Below are positions 22,446 to 30,448 of a DNA stretch of 33,977 bases, piece after piece. The notes beneath the pieces were generated by a model. That model worked only from the letters and a program-made list of their open reading frames with translations, did not search any database and was not told the origin of the DNA. The first letter of the stretch is position 1, and the number at the start of each line of letters is the position of its first letter. A program made the translations under genes and the position numbers. Source of the stretch: Proteobacteria bacterium UBA964 (lineage in GTDB: Bacteria; Pseudomonadota; Gammaproteobacteria; Steroidobacterales; Steroidobacteraceae); the NCBI GenBank assembly GCA_002292945.1, contig DBCG01000108.1, forward strand, positions 420-34,396, read 5' to 3'.

Positions 22446-25019
22446 TCAGCGGAACGAGTACGAGAAGTCGACGCCCCACGCTCGGCCGGCCGAGTCGTGG
22501 ATGAACGAACCGCCGAACTCCGGCGCAGGGATGATCTCCTGCAGGTAGTTCTCGTCGGTGATGTTGCGGCTCCAGGCCGTGACGCCGAACTTGCCGTTGC
22601 TCACGCCGATACGGGCGTTCACGGTGCTGTAGGCGTCACGCTTCATCTTGTCGAAGGTGCCCTGACCGAACTGGAAGTAGGTGAACAGGTTCGGCAGGCG
22701 CTGCTTCTGCACCGGGTGGAACCAGGTCTCGCCGACCAGCGACGCGTCGACGCGGGCGTTGAGCGTCCAGTCCGAGCTGCTGAAGGGCAGCTCGAAATCG
22801 ACGCCGACGTTGCCCGTGTACTCCGGCGCGTACGGCACTTCGCCGCCCGCCGTGTACGGCCGACCGACGTACTTGTCGATGTTGCCGTTGGTGCTGCCGT
22901 AGGCGGCGAACAGCGAGAAATTGTCGTTCACGCGCCAGCGGCCGTCGAGCTCGAAGCCCTTGATGGTGACCTCGTCGAGGTTGGTGACGACGCGCAGCAG
23001 ACCGAAGGGACCCGCGAAGAAGTTGAAGAACTGCATGTCGTCGACCTTCGTCTGGTAGTAAGCCGCGTTGAGGCTCACCGTCCGGTCGAAGAAGAACGAC
23101 TTGATGCCGATCTCCGCCGCCTTCGACACTTCCTTGCGGTACTTGTCGTTGACGTCGGTGATGTTGAGCACCGCATCCGCGCCGCAGGTGGGCGGCAGGA
23201 ACGAGGCGCCGAGGCAGAGCGTGGTGCTGCCACCGCGGCCGTAAGCCGTGTTGACCGTGGCGGCGCTGCCCGAGGAGTTGAAGCCGCCGCTGCGGAAGCC
23301 GTAGCCATACGACGCATAGAGCGCAACATCGTCGGTCGCCTTCCAGTTGGCCGAAAGCTTCGGCTGCAGCTGGCTGAAGGTCTCCGAACGGCCCGGGATG
23401 CCGGTCGTGGCAAACGCCGGGGTCGCGGTGTACGCCGGGTTGATGTACGGGTTAGAGAAGAAACTGAAGCCCGGGGTCTGCGCGCGGCAGCTCAACGTGT
23501 TGCCCGCCGAGCAGCGAGGCACGTTGTTGCTGACCGAGCGGTCCTCGCTGTCGTAGCGCAGCGCCAACGCCAGCTCGAGCTGGTCGGTGACGTTATAGGC
23601 CACCTGACCGAAGGCCGCGTAGACCTTGCTCTTGAAGTCGTCGTCATACAGCAGGTCGGTCGGGTTGAGGCCGCTCGTCGGCACGAAGGGCGTGGCGGTC
23701 AGACCCTTGTTCAGGTCAGAACCCTGCGAGACCACGACGCGGCGCTTGATGTCGGCGGCGTAGAGGCCCGCGACCCAACGCAGCTCCTGGTCGCCCGGCG
23801 AGGTCAGGCGCAGCTCGATGCTGGTGTCCTTCTGGTCGCGCTGCTGGTACTGGTAGCCGTCACAGGTGCTCGGGCCGTACGGCGGCGTGAAGCCGGCGCC
23901 GTTGCCGCCCGCCGGGGTCAGCCAGATGCTGGACGGGATGCCGAAGAACGGCGCCACGTAGCCCGGGTCGGCAAGGGTGGCATCGTTGGTGCTGCGGCAG
24001 GTGGCATCAAGCGCGTAAAGCAGGAACGCCGCGCTGGTGCCGTCGGTGAGGAAGTAGTTCTTTTGGTCGTTGTAGGCGAGGTAGCTCGTCAGGGTGCCGA
24101 CGCCGACCTCCCACTCGCCCTTGACCGACAGGTTGATGTTCTCCTGCTCGTTCTGCGGGGCGATGTTGTTGATGTAGCGGAAAACGTTCTTGTTCGGGTC
24201 CGCGTAGAACGCCGGCGCGTTCAGCCCCGCCGCCGCATCCGACAGCGCGATGGTGGCGTTGAAGTTGATCGCGCCCGCATCGATCTGGGAGTACTTGGCC
24301 TTGACGTCGATCTCGCCGCCGGCCGCATCGAACATCAAGCGACCCTGGACGCCGGTCTCCTCGAAGAAGTCGACGCAGTCGTCGCACTTCAACTTCAGGT
24401 TATCCCACTGGCCGTCGGTCTTGCGTGTGTAGGCCGAAAGCGAGCCGCGGACGGTGTCGCTCAACGCGCCGCCGGCGTAGATGCTGGCCTTGAAGCTGCT
24501 GTCTGAGCCGTAGCCGCCGCTCACGTCGAACTCTGTGCTGTCACCGGGCTTGCGGGTGGTGATGATCATGGCGCCGGCCACCGCGTTGCGGCCGTAGAGC
24601 GCACCCTGCGGGCCCTTCAGGATCTCGATCTGCGAGACGCCGGACAGTTCCTGGTTCAGGGCGTTCGGGTTGGTCTGCAGCACGCCGTCGATGACGAGCG
24701 CGAAGTTCGTCTCGGCGTCACGGCCCGTGTTGATGCCGCGGATGTTCACCTGCATGTCGCCGGCTTCGGCGGTCTGCACCTGCGACACGCCCGCGGTCAG
24801 GGCGATGAAGTCCTGGGGCCGCTCGATGCCGGCGGCCTTGATGTCTTTGGTCGTGAACGCCGTGATGGTCACGGGCACGTCCTCGATGCGCTCCGCACGC
24901 TGGCGGGCCGTCACCACGACTTCCTCGAGCTGCGTTTCCTGTGCGCCCGCCGGACCAGCGGCGATGGCAGCGATCACGCTCGCCCCGATGAGGGAGAGCC
25001 TGCGATTGCGGTGGAACAT
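22446..25019 (-). CDS. TonB-dependent outer-membrane receptor
   Basis: The 857-residue protein has a signal peptide (1-26, ending AGPAGA) and a TonB-box-like segment LEEVVVTARQRAERIEDVPV starting at residue 31. The plug domain (VNIRGINTGRD, ILKGPQGALYGRNAVAGAMIITTRKP) and a 22-strand barrel follow, ending SYSFR. It uses TonB energy to import a large or scarce ligand. The sequence resembles the generic receptors abundant in sphingomonads and Steroidobacter rather than a named siderophore receptor. ATG 25019 is chosen for GGAGG 5 nt upstream and the signal peptide; the frame is open to 25097. Its place beside the acyl-CoA island suggests, but does not prove, that it imports that pathway's substrate. 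A strong terminator follows. Confidence 0.93.
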   Translation of the reverse strand: MFHRNRRLSLIGASVIAAIAAGPAGAQETQLEEVVVTARQRAERIEDVPVTITAFTTKDIKAAGIERPQDFIALTAGVSQVQTAEAGDMQVNIRGINTGRDAETNFALVIDGVLQTNPNALNQELSGVSQIEILKGPQGALYGRNAVAGAMIITTRKPGDSTEFDVSGGYGSDSSFKASIYAGGALSDTVRGSLSAYTRKTDGQWDNLKLKCDDCVDFFEETGVQGRLMFDAAGGEIDVKAKYSQIDAGAINFNATIALSDAAAGLNAPAFYADPNKNVFRYINNIAPQNEQENINLSVKGEWEVGVGTLTSYLAYNDQKNYFLTDGTSAAFLLYALDATCRSTNDATLADPGYVAPFFGIPSSIWLTPAGGNGAGFTPPYGPSTCDGYQYQQRDQKDTSIELRLTSPGDQELRWVAGLYAADIKRRVVVSQGSDLNKGLTATPFVPTSGLNPTDLLYDDDFKSKVYAAFGQVAYNVTDQLELALALRYDSEDRSVSNNVPRCSAGNTLSCRAQTPGFSFFSNPYINPAYTATPAFATTGIPGRSETFSQLQPKLSANWKATDDVALYASYGYGFRSGGFNSSGSAATVNTAYGRGGSTTLCLGASFLPPTCGADAVLNITDVNDKYRKEVSKAAEIGIKSFFFDRTVSLNAAYYQTKVDDMQFFNFFAGPFGLLRVVTNLDEVTIKGFELDGRWRVNDNFSLFAAYGSTNGNIDKYVGRPYTAGGEVPYAPEYTGNVGVDFELPFSSSDWTLNARVDASLVGETWFHPVQKQRLPNLFTYFQFGQGTFDKMKRDAYSTVNARIGVSNGKFGVTAWSRNITDENYLQEIIPAPEFGGSFIHDSAGRAWGVDFSYSFR

Positions 25020-25067
25020 TGAACCTCCGGTTCTATCCATGAAGGAGTTGGGACGAATGACCAAAGA

Positions 25068-25097
25068 AGTGTATGTCGGCCGACCCGCCACAGGCAA
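25068..25097 (-). promoter_or_regulatory. Candidate promoter of the TonB-dependent receptor
   Basis: On the minus strand, -35 TTGCCT (25097-25092), an 18-bp spacer and -10 TACACT (25073-25068) give a start near 25061 and a leader of about 42 nt containing the GGAGG ribosome-binding site. Confidence 0.45.
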
Positions 25098-25124
25098 CGC
25101 CGACTCGTTGCGCCACCGAAAATA

Positions 25125-25142
25125 TGTTGCACCGGTACAACA
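25125..25142. promoter_or_regulatory. 18-bp palindromic operator candidate upstream of the TonB receptor
   Basis: TGTTGCACCGGTACAACA is symmetric in eight of nine base pairs, with a central ACCGGT. It lies about 72 bp before the proposed receptor start point. The form (TGTT..ACCGGT..AACA) resembles LacI/GalR-type operators, but the regulator is not in the window. Confidence 0.55.
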
Positions 25143-25214
25143 CTGGCGTGGCCAAAACGGCCGGGCCTGCGCGACAACGCGCTGCGGGTATACGGCCTCG
25201 CGGGCTGAACGGAC

Positions 25215-26444
25215 TCAGTCGCCGCCCTTACCCACCGTCTTTGCCGCCTGATCGGCGCTCATCGCCGCACCCGCGGCCTCGAGGGCCGCGATGGTGGCGG
25301 CATCGAGCCCCGCCTCGCGCAGGATCTCCTCGGTGTGCTCGCCGAGGCGCGGCGCCGGACGAGTGGTCGTCGCCGGGGTCGAACCGAAGTTCACCGGGAA
25401 GGATGGCATCCGCAGGCGCCCCTCGGTCGGATGGTCCTGGAACTGCCAGAATCCGGTCGCAACCAAATGCGGGTCGGTCGCGAGATCTTCCAGCGTGTTG
25501 ACCACGATGTGCGGGATGCCCGTCGGAGCGAGCACCTGCAGCCACTGCGCGGTGCTGCGGGTGCCCAATATCTCGGCCGTGACCTGCGAGGTCAGATCGA
25601 TGTTGCGCACGCGATCGACGAGCGTCCGGAATCGGGCGTCGCGGATGAGTTCGGTGCGGCCGGTCACGGTGCAGAACTTCTCCCAATGGGCATCGAGGTA
25701 CGGCAGCACCGAGAGGTAGCCATCGAGGGTCTTGCAGGGCTTGCGATGCTCGCTCAGCAGCCGAACATAGCCCGGCTTGCCCTCGGCAGGATCGAAGGTC
25801 ATCCCCCAAAGATGCTCAGCCATGACGAAGTTGACCATGGTCTCGAACATCGGGACCTCCAACTCCTGCCCTTGGCCGGTGCGCTCGCGATGGAAGAGCG
25901 CGGCCAACACGCCATACACCACCGTGAGCGCCGTGGTCTTGTCGGCGACGATCGTCGGCACGTAGCGTGGCTCGCCCAGGACCATTTCATTGAGCATGGC
26001 GATGCCGCTCGCCGCCTGGATGGAATCATCGAGCGCACCCAGCGCACCGTACGGCCCCTGCTTGGCGTAGCCGTACGCGCCGCAGTAGATGATCCGCGGG
26101 TTCACCTGCCGCAGGTCGGCGTAGTCGAGACCGAACTTGGTCATGACCTGGGGCCGGTTGTTGTGGATGAAGACATCAGCGTCCTTCACCATCGCGAGCA
26201 GCGCATCGCGGGCGCCCGGGACGCGCAGATCGAGGACGATGCTGCGCTTGTTGCGGTTGCAGTTGAGATAGAACGCGCCCATGCCCGGGTTCCGGGCAGC
26301 GCCCAAGGCGCGGAGGCTGTCGCCCTGCGGCTGCTCGATCTTGACGACATCGGCGCCCATATCCGCGAGCATCTGGCATGCCCAAGGTCCGAGCACGACG
26401 CTCGTCATCTCCACCACCTTCACGCCATGCAACGGCCCCGGCAT
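25215..26444 (-). CDS. CaiB/BaiF class III CoA-transferase (1)
   Basis: The 409-residue enzyme moves CoA between carboxylic acids. The N-terminus MPGPLHGVKVVEMTSVVLGPWACQ, then LADMGADVVKIEQPQGDSLR and NKRSIVLDL, are family signatures. The likely catalytic Asp, which forms the aspartyl-CoA anhydride, is D168 in PTIVADKTT, matching D169 of formyl-CoA transferase. The C-terminus has RLGEHTEEILREAGLD. The ATG at 26444 has GGAGG 6 nt upstream; the frame is open to 26633, but the extension is low-complexity and unlike the family. It is divergent from eamA with interlocking promoters. The substrate cannot be assigned. It lies on the strand opposite to the other two CoA-transferases of the island. 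Confidence 0.93.
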   Translation of the reverse strand: MPGPLHGVKVVEMTSVVLGPWACQMLADMGADVVKIEQPQGDSLRALGAARNPGMGAFYLNCNRNKRSIVLDLRVPGARDALLAMVKDADVFIHNNRPQVMTKFGLDYADLRQVNPRIIYCGAYGYAKQGPYGALGALDDSIQAASGIAMLNEMVLGEPRYVPTIVADKTTALTVVYGVLAALFHRERTGQGQELEVPMFETMVNFVMAEHLWGMTFDPAEGKPGYVRLLSEHRKPCKTLDGYLSVLPYLDAHWEKFCTVTGRTELIRDARFRTLVDRVRNIDLTSQVTAEILGTRSTAQWLQVLAPTGIPHIVVNTLEDLATDPHLVATGFWQFQDHPTEGRLRMPSFPVNFGSTPATTTRPAPRLGEHTEEILREAGLDAATIAALEAAGAAMSADQAAKTVGKGGD

Positions 26445-26481
26445 CGCGATCCTCCGACGGTACGGCATCGACAGGCCGTCG

Positions 26482-26491
26482 ATGATACGCT
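26482..26491. promoter_or_regulatory. Overlapping divergent -10 elements of caiB-like gene (1) and eamA
   Basis: ATGATACGCT holds TATCAT on the minus strand (26487-26482) and TGATACGCT on the plus strand (extended -10, hexamer 26486-26491). The minus start would give a leader of about 31 nt with GGAGG. The plus start would give one of about 3 nt. Confidence 0.4.
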
Positions 26492-26500
26492 CCGGCGCCC

Positions 26501-27472
26501 ATGCCGCCCGAACCCCCGCCCACCAAGGCCGCCTTCCGAACACCGGCCCTCGACCCGGCGGGCGCGCTGTTCGTCGCGCTGGCAGCCATGCTGTTCGCCA
26601 CCAAGGGCATCTTCGCCAAGCAGCTCTACGCACTCGGTGTCGGTTATGTGGCCCTCGTGGCCATCCGTGCGACGCTGGCGCTGCCGCTCTTCTGGGCGTT
26701 CGCGCTGCGGCGCGACGGTTGGGCCGTCATCCGCAGCACACCGGCCTCGGCCGTCGCCGCCGCCGCTGCCGTCGGCGCGCTCTGCTATTACGCCGGCGCG
26801 CTGCTCGATTTCCTGGCGCTCACCATGATCGACGCCAGCATCGAGCGGGTATTGATCTTCAGCTACCCGGCGATGGTGGTGCTGTTCACGGCACTGCGGG
26901 ATCGGCAGCCCCCGCCGCGGCGTGTGTTGGCCGCCGCCGCACTGACCTACCTCGGAATCTTCTTCACCATGGGCGGGTTCGACCTGACCGAACTGCGGGC
27001 CAACCTGTTCGGTGCGGTGCTCGTGCTCGGCTCGGCGCTCAGCTACGCGGTCTACTTCCTCGTCAGCGAGAAATACACCCGCGAGCTCGGCAGCCCGCGA
27101 TTCACGCTGTTCGCGATGACCGCCGCGGCGGCCTGCCTGATCCCCCACTTCATCTTCACGCGGGACGCCGCCGCCGAACTTGCCGCCATCACCCCCGCTG
27201 CCTGGCTGCTGCTCGCCCTGATCTCGGTGCTGTGCATGTTCTTGCCGGCGCTGCTGCAGGCCGAGGGTGTCCGGCGCATCGGCGCACAGCGCGGCGCGGT
27301 GCTCTCGACGGTCGGTCCGCCGACCACCGTGCTGCTCGCTTGGGCCCTGCTCGGGGAGCGGCTGGGTGGCTGGCAGTGGCTCGGCATCGCGCTCATCGTG
27401 GGCGGCATCCTCGCGCTCGATCTCGCCCGCGCGGCAGGCCACGCGAAGCGCGTCGACGAACCCGCTGCCTAG
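26501..27472 (+). CDS. EamA-family (DMT) transporter
   Basis: The 323-residue protein has ten hydrophobic helices arranged as two EamA repeats. The first covers about 23-150, with LFATKGIFAKQLYALGVGYVAL and ERVLIFSYPAMVVLFTAL. The second covers about 165-300, with LGSALSYAVYFLVSEKYTREL and GAVLSTVGPPTTVLLAWALLGERL. EamA proteins export or import small metabolites. It may handle a side product or the substrate of the acyl-CoA island; that is inference. It is divergent from the first CoA-transferase. The TTGACA of the next operon begins 2 bp after its stop. Confidence 0.9.
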   Translation: MPPEPPPTKAAFRTPALDPAGALFVALAAMLFATKGIFAKQLYALGVGYVALVAIRATLALPLFWAFALRRDGWAVIRSTPASAVAAAAAVGALCYYAGALLDFLALTMIDASIERVLIFSYPAMVVLFTALRDRQPPPRRVLAAAALTYLGIFFTMGGFDLTELRANLFGAVLVLGSALSYAVYFLVSEKYTRELGSPRFTLFAMTAAAACLIPHFIFTRDAAAELAAITPAAWLLLALISVLCMFLPALLQAEGVRRIGAQRGAVLSTVGPPTTVLLAWALLGERLGGWQWLGIALIVGGILALDLARAAGHAKRVDEPAA

Positions 27473-27474
27473 CG

Positions 27475-27503
27475 TTGACAGGCGGCGGCATGGGCGACAG
27501 GAT
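27475..27503 (+). promoter_or_regulatory. Promoter of the maoC acyl-CoA operon
   Basis: A perfect -35 TTGACA (27475-27480), a 17-bp spacer and -10 CAGGAT (27498-27503) predict a start near 27510, only 2-3 nt before the ATG at 27513. This is the one short-leader promoter of the set that also has a consensus -35. Confidence 0.65.
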
Positions 27504-27512
27504 TCCCCGGCC

Positions 27513-28052
27513 ATGTCGCACTCCCCCATCGAGCTCGCTCCCGGTCGCTACCGGGAATCCTTCGGCCGCCACTACGAAGACTTCGTGGTCGGCGATGTCT
27601 ACGAACATCGTCCGGGCCGCACCCTCACCGAGGCGGACAACACCTGGTTCACGCTGCTCACGATGAACACCCACCCGCTGCACTTCGATGCCGAGTACGG
27701 CAAAGCGTCTGAGTTCGGCCGCTGCATCGTCGCCTCTCCGCTGACGCTCGCCGTGCTCGTGGGCATGAGCGTCAGCGATGTGAGCCAGAAGGCCATCGCC
27801 AACCTCGGCTGGAAGGACATCCGCATGACCGCTCCGGTGTTCCCGGGCGACACGCTCTACGCCGAGTCGGAGGTCCTCGACAAGCGCGACTCGAAGTCGC
27901 GCCCGACCGCCGGCGTCGTCACCGTGCGCACGCGCGGCCGCAACCAGCACGGCGCGGTGATCTGCGAATTCGAACGCAGCATCCTGATCGCCAAGCGCGG
28001 CTTCGCGGTCGATGACCCCAAACCTGCAGCGGCCGACGGCACCGGAGCATGA
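27513..28052 (+). CDS. MaoC-like hydratase/dehydratase (mesaconyl-CoA hydratase-like)
   Basis: The 179-residue hot-dog-fold protein has the MaoC motif region GRTLTEADNTWFTLLTMN (35-52) followed by THPLHFDAEYGKASEFG (53-69). The catalytic His is H57. The Asp of the classical GDxNPxH hydratase motif is Asn (N52), as in the mesaconyl-CoA hydratase-like branch as far as I recall. It probably hydrates an enoyl-CoA or the reverse. It is first in an operon: its stop overlaps the next start as ATGA. The ATG at 27513 lacks a clear Shine-Dalgarno. Confidence 0.9.
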   Translation: MSHSPIELAPGRYRESFGRHYEDFVVGDVYEHRPGRTLTEADNTWFTLLTMNTHPLHFDAEYGKASEFGRCIVASPLTLAVLVGMSVSDVSQKAIANLGWKDIRMTAPVFPGDTLYAESEVLDKRDSKSRPTAGVVTVRTRGRNQHGAVICEFERSILIAKRGFAVDDPKPAAADGTGA

Positions 28053-29203
28053 ACATGGACATCGACGACACCGATCGCGAGATCCTCGACAGCATCGAGC
28101 GCTGGGCGGAGCGCGAACTGCGGCCGGTCGCCCGGAAGTTCGACCATGCTGATGAGTACCCCGATGACATCGTCGAGCAGATGAAAGGGCTCGGCCTCTT
28201 CGGTGCCACCATCGCGCCGGAGTTCGGCGGCCTCGGGCTGTCAGCTTCGACCTATGCGCGTCTGGTGATGAGCATCGCCTCGGTCTGGATGGCGCCGGTC
28301 GGGATCTTCAACTCCCACCTCATCATGGCGGCCTGCGTACAGCGGCACGGCACCGACGCCCAGAAGCGGCAGTGGCTGCCACGCTTCGCGAGCGGCGAGA
28401 TCCGTGGCGGCATCGGCCTCACCGAGCCGAACGCCGGTACCGACCTGCAGGCCATCCGCGCCGTCGCCCGGCGCGACGGCGACGCCTATGTGATCAACGG
28501 CACCAAGACCTGGATCACCAACGGCGTCTACGGCAGCTGCTTCGGCGTACTGGTGAAGACCGACCCGGCCGCGCAGCCCCGCCACAAGGGCATGACCATG
28601 TTCCTCTGCGAAAAAGGCGAAGGCTTCCGCGCCGCCAAAAAGATCCGCAAGCTCGGCTACAAGAGCATCGACAGCGCCGAACTCGTGTTCGAAGATTTCC
28701 GCGTGCCGGCCGCGAACCTCATCGGTGGGGAGGAAGGCCGCGGCTTCCAGCAAGCGGTCGGCGGGCTCGAGCTCGGTCGTATCAATGTCGCCGCGCGCGG
28801 CGCCGGTATCGCAGCCGGCGCGCTGCGCGACGCCCTGCGCTACGCACAGCAGCGCGAGACCTTCGGCAAGCCGATCGCGCAGCACCAAGCCATCCAGCTG
28901 AAGCTCGCCGACATGGCGACCCGGGTGGAAGCCTCACGCCTGCTCATCGAGCAGGCGGCCCGCAAGTACGACACCGGCCAGCGCTGCGACCTCGAGTCCT
29001 CGATGGCGAAACTGTTCGCGTCCGAGGCCGGCGTCGAGAACAGCCTCGAGGCGATGCGCATCTTCGGCGGCTACAGCTATTCCACCGACTTCGATGTCGA
29101 ACGTTACTATCGCGACGCGCCGCTGATGTGCATCGGTGAGGGTACCAACGAGATGCAGCGCATCATCATCGCGCGCCAGCTCATCGAACGGAATCCGGTG
29201 TGA
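28049..29203 (+). CDS. Acyl-CoA dehydrogenase (1)
   Basis: The 384-residue flavoenzyme has the standard three-domain ACAD layout: an N-terminal helical domain, a middle beta domain (GIGLTEPNAGTDLQAIRA, GTKTWITNGVYG) and a C-terminal helical domain (RQTFGKPI-like QQRETFGKPIAQHQAIQ). The catalytic base is E364 in CIGEGTNEMQR, the usual position for short/medium-chain enzymes. RIFGGYSYSTDFDVERYYRDA precedes it. It introduces an alpha,beta double bond in an acyl-CoA, passing electrons to ETF. It overlaps maoC by 4 nt (ATGA) and the next CoA-transferase by one base (TGATG), so all three are one operon. Confidence 0.94.
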   Translation: MNMDIDDTDREILDSIERWAERELRPVARKFDHADEYPDDIVEQMKGLGLFGATIAPEFGGLGLSASTYARLVMSIASVWMAPVGIFNSHLIMAACVQRHGTDAQKRQWLPRFASGEIRGGIGLTEPNAGTDLQAIRAVARRDGDAYVINGTKTWITNGVYGSCFGVLVKTDPAAQPRHKGMTMFLCEKGEGFRAAKKIRKLGYKSIDSAELVFEDFRVPAANLIGGEEGRGFQQAVGGLELGRINVAARGAGIAAGALRDALRYAQQRETFGKPIAQHQAIQLKLADMATRVEASRLLIEQAARKYDTGQRCDLESSMAKLFASEAGVENSLEAMRIFGGYSYSTDFDVERYYRDAPLMCIGEGTNEMQRIIIARQLIERNPV

Positions 29204-30438
29204 TGTCGGCGCAGCGCCCGGCTGCAGGCGACCCTCGGCCGCCCTCGCCCGCCCTGCCGCTCGCCGGGCTGCGGGTGCTCACCTTCGAGGCGTTCGGTGC
29301 GGGCCCCTTCGGCTCGATGTACCTCGCAGACCTCGGCGCCGAGGTCATCAAGATCGAGAACCGCGCCCAGGGGGGCGATGCCACACGCGGCATGGGACCT
29401 TTTTTCTTAGGCGAGCACGATTCGCATTTCTTCCAGACTTTCAACCTCAACAAGCGCAGCGTCTGCCTCGATCTCAAGCAACCCGCAGGACGCGCGGCGT
29501 TCCTTCGGCTGGTCGCGACCTCGGACGCCGTGCTCAACAACCTGCGCGGCGACCAGCCCGACAAGCTCGGTCTCACCTACGACGCGTTGCGCGATACCAA
29601 TCCGCGCATCGTCTGCGCGCACCTCTCGGCCTACGGACGCGACAACGAACGACGCGGCTGGCCGGGCTACGACTACCTCATGCAAGCCGAGGCGGGTTTC
29701 CTGCATGTGACCGGCGAGCCGGGCTCACCACCCTCCCGCATGGGTCTCTCCATCATCGACTACATGACCGGCATCACCACCGCGCTTGCCTTGGTCTCGG
29801 CGCTGCTCGGCGTGGCCCGCGGCGGCAGCGGGCGGGACATCGATGTCAGCCTGTTCGATGTGGCGCTGCACCAGCTCTCATACCCCGGCACCTGGTACCT
29901 CAACGACCAGCTCGTCACGGGCCGCGCACCCCGCAGCGCACACCCGACCGCAACGCCGGTGCAGCTCTTCAAGACCGCCGACGGCTGGATCTTCGTGATG
30001 TGCATGACGGAGAAGTTCTGGCAGGAACTGCTGCGCGTGATCGACGCTCCAGCGGTGGCTGCCGATCCGCGGTTTTCGGACATGGCGGCGCGGCGCGAGC
30101 ATCGCGATGTTCTGACGGCAGCGCTCGACGGCGTGTTCGAGACCGACACCACCGCACACTGGCTGGAGAAGCTGCAAGGCGTGCTGCCCGCCGCGCCGGT
30201 CTACGACCTCGCGCAGGCGCTCGACAACCCCTTCCCGATCGCGAACGGCATGATCCGCACGACGCCGCATCCGCTGCGCGCCGATTTCCGCAGCTTCGCG
30301 AACCCGATCAAGCTCGATGGCAAACGCCTGCCGGCGGCCAGCGGTCCGGCGCTCGGCGCCGACACCGAGGCGGTGCTCGGCGATCTGGGTTACACGGCCG
30401 AGGAACTCGCCGCGCTGCGGGCCTCGGGCATCACCTGA
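29203..30438 (+). CDS. CaiB/BaiF class III CoA-transferase (2)
   Basis: The 411-residue protein has a Pro-rich N-terminal lead (1-20), then the family core LAGLRVLTFEAFGAGPFGSMYLADLGAEVIKIE. The likely nucleophile is D186 in LSIIDYMTG. GYDYLMQAEAGFLHVTGEP and RGGSGRDIDVSLFDVALHQL are conserved. The ATG at 29203 shares a base with the previous stop; a GTG at 29200 would add only one Met. It differs clearly from CoA-transferases 1 and 3, so it is not a recent duplicate. The next gene starts 10 nt after its stop. Together they may handle two acids of one pathway or act as subunits. Confidence 0.93.
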   Translation: MSAQRPAAGDPRPPSPALPLAGLRVLTFEAFGAGPFGSMYLADLGAEVIKIENRAQGGDATRGMGPFFLGEHDSHFFQTFNLNKRSVCLDLKQPAGRAAFLRLVATSDAVLNNLRGDQPDKLGLTYDALRDTNPRIVCAHLSAYGRDNERRGWPGYDYLMQAEAGFLHVTGEPGSPPSRMGLSIIDYMTGITTALALVSALLGVARGGSGRDIDVSLFDVALHQLSYPGTWYLNDQLVTGRAPRSAHPTATPVQLFKTADGWIFVMCMTEKFWQELLRVIDAPAVAADPRFSDMAARREHRDVLTAALDGVFETDTTAHWLEKLQGVLPAAPVYDLAQALDNPFPIANGMIRTTPHPLRADFRSFANPIKLDGKRLPAASGPALGADTEAVLGDLGYTAEELAALRASGIT

Positions 30439-30448
30439 AGAGCGTCCG

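Noticed and set aside
22050..24506. Open frame of 818 codons antisense to ppc and the TonB receptor
   Set aside because: It spans a strong terminator and two real genes on the other strand, and its translation has no family signature.
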